Assembly (NCBI GenBank): GCA_965260995.1
Contig: CBDHCD010000001.1
Span: 310,001 to 374,000, forward strand
Direction: 5' to 3'
Source of the DNA: JBBROS01 sp965260995
GTDB taxonomy: Bacteria > Pseudomonadota > Alphaproteobacteria > Acetobacterales > Acetobacteraceae
Length of the DNA: 64,000 bases
Shown here: in pieces, positions 59,252-64,000 of the stretch
How positions within the stretch are numbered: position 1 is the first letter of the stretch
Layout of the letters: each line of letters opens with the position of its first letter
The notes under the pieces: model-generated
What the model saw: only the letters and a program-made list of their open reading frames with translations
Databases searched by the model: none
What the model was told of the DNA's origin: nothing
Position numbers and translations under genes: made by a program

Positions 59252-60105
59252 CGGGGCTGGCCCTCGTCGAGCACGCGCAAGGCCTCGGCCCATTCCTCGG
59301 GTTCGACGCGCAGGAAGTGGGCGCGCTCGCGCGCTTCCAGGAACGGGACGCCGCGGGCCATCCGGGTGTCGCAGAGGACGACGCGCGGGCGCGGCTCGTC
59401 CAGCGCCCGGGCCGCGTCGAAAGCGGCGGCGACCGCTTCGAGGTCGTTGCCGTCCACCCGCTGCGCGTGCCAGCCGAACGCGTCCCACTTGGCGGCCAGC
59501 GGCTCGAAGCCGAGCATCCGCGACGACGGCCCGTCCGCCTGCATGTCGTTGACATCGACGACGGCGATCAGGTTGTCGAGCCGCCAGTGCCCGGCCGACA
59601 GCGCCGCTTCCCACACCGAGCCCTCGTCCATCTCGCCGTCCGACAGCAGGACGTAGACGAACGGCGCGGACCGCTTGCGCTTGAGCGCGAGGCAATGCCC
59701 GACGGCGATGGGCAGGCCGTGGCCGAGCGAGCCGCCGCTCATCTCCATGCCCGGCGTGCAGGACGCCATCGCCGACATCGGCAGGCGGCTGCCGTCGGCG
59801 CCGTAGGTCTCGATCTCGTCCTCGGGCACGATGCCGGCTTCGATCAGCGCCGCGTAGAGCGCGATGGCGTAGTGGCCGGCCGAGAGCAGGAAGCGGTCGC
59901 GCCCGTCCCAGGCCGGGTCACCTGCCCGGTAGCGGAGCGCGCGGAAGTAGGCCACGGCCAGCACGTCGGCGACGCCGAGCGCCTGGGCGATGTAGCCCTG
60001 GCCCTGCACCGCGCCCATGCGGAGCGCGTTGCGGCGGATGCGATAGGCCCGCCGGGCCAGCGACACATTAGCTTGCATCGGGCCGGGGGCGGTGTCCGTT
60101 TCCAT
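59248..60105 (-). CDS. Transketolase, N-terminal (TPP-binding) subunit
   Basis: 285 residues with the thiamine diphosphate domain. Motifs: DRFLLSAGHYAIALYAAL, SGGSLGHGLPIAVGHCLALK, and the TPP motif SDGEMDEGSVWEAALSAGHWRLDNLIAVVDVND (SDGE in place of the more common GDGE). It lacks the C-terminal domains, which are in the next gene. The short gap to the SDR gene and the overlap with the partner show one operon. A ketose or ketose phosphate is the expected donor. Confidence 0.92.
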   Translation of the reverse strand: METDTAPGPMQANVSLARRAYRIRRNALRMGAVQGQGYIAQALGVADVLAVAYFRALRYRAGDPAWDGRDRFLLSAGHYAIALYAALIEAGIVPEDEIETYGADGSRLPMSAMASCTPGMEMSGGSLGHGLPIAVGHCLALKRKRSAPFVYVLLSDGEMDEGSVWEAALSAGHWRLDNLIAVVDVNDMQADGPSSRMLGFEPLAAKWDAFGWHAQRVDGNDLEAVAAAFDAARALDEPRPRVVLCDTRMARGVPFLEARERAHFLRVEPEEWAEALRVLDEGQPR

Positions 60106-60145
60106 TCGCGTGTCCTTTCGGCGGCTTGCCCGATCGCTTCGAGGG

Positions 60146-60898
60146 TCAGCCGTGGATCAACATGCCGCCGTTCACGTCGATCACCGCCCCGGTGACGTAG
60201 CCGGACAGGTCGGAGGCGAGGAACAGGAAGATGCCGGCCACGTCCTCGGCGGTGCCGAGCCGGTTCAGCGGAATGCCTTTCTTGATCTCTTCCCGCATCG
60301 GATCCGTCAGCAGGCTGCCGGTGATGTCGGTCTGGATCAGCCCGGGGGTGACGCAGTTGACCCGGATGCCGTCCGGGCCGAACTCGCGCGCCATCGCCTT
60401 GGCAAGGCCGAGCACGCCCGCCTTGGCCGCCGAGTAATGCGGGCCGCCGAAGATGCCGCCGCCGCGCTGCGCCGAGACCGACGACATGCAGGCGATCGCG
60501 CCCGATTTCCGTTCACGCATGTGCGGGATGAACGCCTGGCTGAGGTAGAGCACGCCGTTGAGGTTGACCGCGAGCAGCCGTTCCAGGTCGTGCCGGGCGA
60601 TGTCCAGCGTCTTGACCGGCTGCGTCACGCCGGCGTTGTTGACCAGCACGTCGACGCGGCCGAACAGCCCGATGATGCGGCTTGCGGCCGCTTCGCACGC
60701 TTCGGGGTCGGTGACGTCGCAGGCGAACCCTTTGTGCCCTTCGCCCAGCCCGGACGCGCAAGACTGGGCCGCGGCCTCGTCAAGATCGAGAATGGCGATG
60801 CGGCCGCCATGTTCGGCGAACAACCGGGCGGTCGCCAGGCCGATGCCGCGCGGGCTGGCGGCACCCGAGATCACGCAAACCTTGTCGGCCAGCAGCAC
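60146..60898 (-). CDS. SDR-family oxidoreductase
   Basis: 250 residues, classical short-chain dehydrogenase. It starts at GTG with GGGAGGA upstream. The nucleotide-binding loop is VISGAASPRGIGLATARLFAEHG, NNAG appears in VDVLVNNAGV, the catalytic Ser is in CMSSVSAQRGG, and YSAAK supplies Tyr and Lys. Asp in AILDLDE suggests NAD rather than NADP. It probably oxidises or reduces a sugar or polyol in the pathway. It is the first gene of the operon, facing the LysR gene. Confidence 0.92.
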   Translation of the reverse strand: MLLADKVCVISGAASPRGIGLATARLFAEHGGRIAILDLDEAAAQSCASGLGEGHKGFACDVTDPEACEAAASRIIGLFGRVDVLVNNAGVTQPVKTLDIARHDLERLLAVNLNGVLYLSQAFIPHMRERKSGAIACMSSVSAQRGGGIFGGPHYSAAKAGVLGLAKAMAREFGPDGIRVNCVTPGLIQTDITGSLLTDPMREEIKKGIPLNRLGTAEDVAGIFLFLASDLSGYVTGAVIDVNGGMLIHG

Positions 60899-60916
60899 GG
60901 CAGTCCTCCCAACGAC

Positions 60917-60934
60917 CTCATCTTTGGTGATGAG
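60917..60934. promoter_or_regulatory. Small palindrome before the SDR operon
   Basis: CTCATC-TTTGGT-GATGAG, six-base perfect arms, 19 bases before the SDR start codon. Possibly part of the operator or leader. Confidence 0.35.
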
Positions 60935-60974
60935 TTGACCGAGCCTAAGAGCGCGCGGCGACAGCTCGCAAACG

Positions 60975-60991
60975 CATTCTTTACACGAATG
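60975..60991. promoter_or_regulatory. Candidate LysR-type operator
   Basis: CATTC-TTTACAC-GAATG is a perfect palindrome containing ATTC-N7-GAAT, which fits the T-N11-A rule for LysR regulators. It lies in the divergent region, 24 bases before the LysR ATG, where both autoregulation and operon control are usual. Confidence 0.55.
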
Positions 60992-61014
60992 AATGAATCC
61001 ATTTCACCTGACGC

Positions 61015-61890
61015 ATGTTGCAGCAAACACCCCTTTCGATCATCCGAGCATTTGAGGCAGCCGGTCGTACCGGCTCGTTCCGCGCAGCAGCGGCCGACCT
61101 CGGCTTGTCGCCAAGCGCGGTCAGCCACGCGATCCGCAAGCTGGAGCAAACCTTGGGTGCGACCCTGTTTGAGCGCAGCGGACGGGCCGTGCAGCTCAGC
61201 CCGGAAGGCGAAGCGCTGATGCGGCACGTGGGCCGGGCGTTCGACGAGTTGCGGCGCGGCCTCGAGACCGTGTCGACGCGCGGCCCGCAACTTCTGCGCA
61301 TCCACAGCGCGCCGAGCTTCGCAGCGCAATGGCTTAGCCCGCGCCTGGCCGCGTTCCTGGGCGCCAATCCGGATATTGAGGTCCGGCTAGCGGCGGGAAC
61401 GGACTATACTCGTTTCATCAATGACGACTTCGACGCCGACATTGTTTACGGCACTCCCCGCCTGCCCGGGCTCGAGATCCTGCCTTTGGGCGAAGAAACG
61501 GTAACGCCGCTTTGCGCACCGGCTCTCGCGCCCTCAGTCAAGAGCGCGTCGGACTTGCTCGGCCGGGTGCTGATCGAGAGCGACAGCAAGCAGGTGCGAT
61601 GGTCCGATTGGTTTGCGCAGAACGGCCTGTCGACGCCGAGACCATATGGCGTGCGTTTCGATCGTAGTTTTCTGGCCATCGATGCTGCGGTGAACGGTCT
61701 AGGCATCGCCCTCGAATCGACACGGCTGGCTGAGCGGGAGCTTGCCAACGGGCGCCTCGTGCGGCCACTGGCGGGAGTAGCCGAGGATATTCGCTACGTC
61801 GGGCACTTTCTCGTTCATCCGAAAGCCCGGCGACTGCGCCGCGGCCTGCTGACGTTCATCGGCTGGCTCAGCGCTGAGCTCGACCTCTGA
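61015..61890 (+). CDS. LysR-family transcriptional regulator (GcvA-like)
   Basis: 291 residues. The N-terminal winged helix-turn-helix is PLSIIRAFEAAGRTGSFRAAAADLGLSPSAVSHAIRKLEQTLGATLFERSGRAVQLSPEG. The effector domain follows (LRIHSAPSFAAQWLSPRLAAFLGANPDIEVRL, DADIVYGTPRLPG, LAIDAAVNGLGIALESTRLAERELANGRLV), with the GcvA-like pattern. Divergent to the SDR/transketolase/TRAP operon, it is the probable activator of that operon in response to its substrate or an intermediate. Confidence 0.93.
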   Translation: MLQQTPLSIIRAFEAAGRTGSFRAAAADLGLSPSAVSHAIRKLEQTLGATLFERSGRAVQLSPEGEALMRHVGRAFDELRRGLETVSTRGPQLLRIHSAPSFAAQWLSPRLAAFLGANPDIEVRLAAGTDYTRFINDDFDADIVYGTPRLPGLEILPLGEETVTPLCAPALAPSVKSASDLLGRVLIESDSKQVRWSDWFAQNGLSTPRPYGVRFDRSFLAIDAAVNGLGIALESTRLAERELANGRLVRPLAGVAEDIRYVGHFLVHPKARRLRRGLLTFIGWLSAELDL

Positions 61891-62050
61891 GCATGCAACG
61901 ACGTCCGCTACCTATGCCTTTCGCTGCCTCAATGCGTGCCGGGCATGGAGCTGGCTGTCTTTCCAAGCATCCACCGCCCGTCTCACCGATACAGATCAGC
62001 GCCGATGATTGAGGTTGCCCCTCTCGTGGTTCTCCCGCACTTTGCGTGGA
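61891..62050. other. Gap between LysR gene and ISL3 remnant
   Basis: No gene is seen. GGTTCTCCCGCACTTTGCGTG around 62027-62047 may be the outer end of the ISL3-type element. Confidence 0.35.
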
Positions 62051-63500
62051 TCATGCCGCCATCAGAACGCGCCGTCGCAGCAGGTCGAAGCTGGCCCGGC
62101 CGTAGCTTTGCCGCTTCAGCAGCTTGAGCCGGTTGACCTGACCCTCAGCCTGGCCGCTGCTCCAAGGTTCGGTGAGCGCGGCACGCACCGCGGCGCCGTC
62201 CTGCTCCAGCCCGGCGGCGAATGTCTCGATGGCGCCGACGCCGCACGCACGCGCTTTGGCCAGCCAACGGTCCAACTCGGCCGCGGGTTCGGTCGGGACG
62301 TCGCTCCCTTGCCGGCCCTTGACGCCGCAGGCGCGCACGAGCGCGGTGAACCGGCGTGCCAGCCCCGCCACGATCCCTGTCTCCTTGTCCTGTTCGACCC
62401 GGGCTATCGCGGCAGCATCGGCTGCCTTCAGGGCCGTAACGGGCTGGACCAGCAGCCACGCGAGTTGCCGCGGCCCTGGCAGGGGCGTCCTCCTCTCGCC
62501 TGCCGTAGCCGGTTGTCGGTCGCCCGGGTTCTCCGTCCGTGGCCGCCCGACCCTGGCCGGCACTGTCCGCCGCTCACCCAGCCAGCGGTGGACCTGCTTG
62601 CTCCCGCCCGGAAAGCCCATGCCGCGCAGCTCGCGCCACAGAACAAGACCGTTCTCGCAGCCTTCGGCCAGCCGCCGTTCGAGATGGGGCAGATAGGGGT
62701 CAAGGATGCTCGGACCCGGGCCGCGCGGGAGGCGGGCCGGAAAGGTTTCAGCCCAGGCGAACTTGCGCACGGTCGCCCGCGCCAAGCCCATCGCCCGCGA
62801 GATCGCCAGCAGCGGCTCACCCACCCCGTGCCGGTGCCGGACCTCCTCGTAGCACTCCTGCCAGCGCGTGCTGCTCTCGGCCCTGGCCGCCCGCTCAGGG
62901 GCGGTGCGCCGGAATGCCTGGTCGCGGCGGGGTGGGATCGGCATAGCCGCGACATCGGCTGACAAAGCCGGCAAGCGCCGGAGCCGGGCGTGGGTGGTGT
63001 GCAGCCAGCGCTCGACTGCCTGGCGCATGTTGGCCAGCAGGTGCCAGCGGTCGGCGACCTGTATTGCCTTGGGTGCGCCGATGGCGGCGGCGCGGGCGTA
63101 CTCTGTCGAGCGGTCGCGCGCGACCACCTCCACCCCTGGCCGCTGCCGAAGCCATTCCGCCACAGTTGGGGACGTGCAGTCGGGCAGCAGGTCGACCACG
63201 CGCCGGCGCTCCAGGTCCACAATGATCGTGCCGTATGTCCGACCCTTGCACAGCGCCCAATCGTCCACCGCCACGACGCGCGGCGCCTCCACCTCGGGCA
63301 GTGGCAGGCGACGGATCAGGCGCAGCACCGTATCGGCACTCGTCGGCATGGCCAGGTGCTGCAGCATCTTCGCACCTTGGACAGCCGGTCGGTTCGGCGC
63401 GCATGGGGCGCGACCAGCTCCGGCAGGCGCTCTGCAAAGGTGCGCCGGGCGCATTTGGCGTTGCGGCAGTAGAACCGTCTGACCCGTAACCCGACATAGA
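62051..63500 (-). pseudogene. ISL3-family transposase with N-terminal disruption
   Basis: The main frame has MPTSADTVLRLIRRLPLPEVEAPRVVAVDDWALCKGRTYGTIIVDLERRRVVDLLPD with the first Asp, ARDRSTEYARAAAIGAPKAIQVADRWHLLANM with the second, and a C-terminal EPWSSGQAEGQVNRLKLLKRQSYGRASFDLLRRR with the catalytic Glu. Upstream, the zinc-finger region (VRRFYCRNAKCARRTFAERLPELVAPHARRTDRLSK) lies in another frame, and a piece between them seems deleted. It is therefore probably inactive. Confidence 0.85.
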
Positions 63501-63575
63501 CCCGGCACCCAAGTGATGGCAGGTGTCAATCGGCTTCCAAAAGGGGCTCATCCGCAGCCTCGGTGCAGATTGTTA
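63501..63575. other. Junction between two ISL3-type remnants
   Basis: Contains TGTCAATCGGCTTCCAAAAG at 63524, probably a terminal repeat, similar to one at 39505. Confidence 0.4.
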
Positions 63576-64000
63576 TCATGCTGCACGGATCAGGCGCGCC
63601 CTGAGCAGGTCGAGCTTTGCTCGTCCGTAGCCCTGGCGCTTGACCAGCTTCAAGCGGGTGACCTGTCCCTCGACTTGGCCGCTGCTCCAGGGCAGCGTCA
63701 GGGCTGCGCGCACCGCCTGCTCGTCCTGGCGCAGGCCGGCGGCGAAGCCGCGCAGTTCGCTGCCCTCGGCATCGGCCAGCCAGGGGGTGAGGGCATCGTC
63801 GGTATGGGCGCGAACCAAGGCAGCGAAGCGCTGGGCAAGGTCGCGAACCGTGGCCAGCGTCGGCGACATCGCGAGCAGCCGTTCGACGTAGGCGCGGTCC
63901 GGTTCCGCAAGCAGCGCCAGGTCGGCCATGAGCATCCGGGCTACCCGCCGCGCCGGGTGTGCCGCGGGCCGAGGGGAACGCTGCGTGGCCGAGGCCGGCG
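63576..64000 (-). CDS. ISL3-family transposase, C-terminal part, continues past edge
   Basis: Open from the window edge. LALLAEPDRAYVERLL, LAQRFAALVRAHTDDALTPWLADAEGSELRGFAAGLRQDEQAVRAALTLPWSSGQVEGQVTRLKLVKRQGYGRAKLDLLRARL is the ISL3 C-terminus with the catalytic Glu in QVEGQ. It is clearly related to, but distinct from, the neighbour at 62051. Whether the whole gene is intact cannot be seen. Confidence 0.85.
   Translation of the reverse strand, partial: PASATQRSPRPAAHPARRVARMLMADLALLAEPDRAYVERLLAMSPTLATVRDLAQRFAALVRAHTDDALTPWLADAEGSELRGFAAGLRQDEQAVRAALTLPWSSGQVEGQVTRLKLVKRQGYGRAKLDLLRARLIRAA

Overview
This 64 kb window is very GC-rich, with dense coding and GC-biased third codon positions. 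It looks like an alphaproteobacterial chromosome, most likely an acetobacteraceal (Roseomonas-like) member of the Rhodospirillales. The pointers are the alphaproteobacterial-type GyrB, an SOS box of the GAAC-N7-GAAC type upstream of uvrA, several TRAP transporter parts, a four-subunit sarcosine oxidase operon, and a RepA/ParA/ParB plasmid backbone. The taxonomic call is inference; there is no rRNA in the window.

Layout. (1) 0.3-6.7 kb: core genes (MFS carrier, LysM protein, CPA2 cation/proton antiporter) divergent from gyrB. (2) 6.8-8.6 kb: an IS1595 element cut by an IS6 element. (3) 8.9-15.2 kb: a TRAP solute-binding protein divergent from a secreted metallo-hydrolase, a secreted sugar dehydrogenase, and a coupled HpcH/HpaI aldolase plus GarD/UxaA-type dehydratase, which reads as a sugar-acid catabolic block. 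(4) 15.2-15.9 kb: an AT-rich island with one small membrane protein. (5) 16-27 kb: an MscS channel divergent from soxBDAG, a Tet-type MFS exporter, a split chromate transporter, a YcgN-type cysteine-cluster protein and a DapA-family aldolase. (6) 27.2-30.3 kb: an IS630, a secreted protein with a VPAP-type C-terminal anchor, and an IS5. (7) 30.5-33.4 kb: uvrA behind a LexA box. (8) 33.5-42 kb: an insertion-sequence graveyard (IS1595, IS6, IS5, IS110, IS1182, cation-efflux and universal-stress fragments) surrounding one intact FMN-dependent 2-hydroxyacid dehydrogenase. (9) 42-51.6 kb: a plasmid-type segment: a repA 3' fragment with a tandem duplication, a parA broken by IS4 and IS5, an intact parB, a serine recombinase, and a translationally coupled trio of integrase-like protein, unknown protein and ScpA. 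(10) 51.9-54.5 kb: a flavin monooxygenase and an IS630. (11) 54.5-61.9 kb: a seven-gene operon (SDR, split transketolase, complete TRAP transporter DctPQM, TIM-barrel isomerase) divergent from a LysR regulator. (12) 62-64 kb: two ISL3-type transposase remnants.

The main theme is extreme IS traffic. Three copies of one IS1595, two identical IS6 copies, two IS630s, two recent IS5s, an IS4 and many decayed elements have broken or truncated resident genes. Inverted copies of an IS1595::IS6 chimera bracket 31.6 kb that includes uvrA and the sox operon. The most interesting possible systems are the ScpA trio with its catalytically degenerate recombinase-like protein next to plasmid partition genes, and the TRAP/split-transketolase catabolic operon of unknown substrate.
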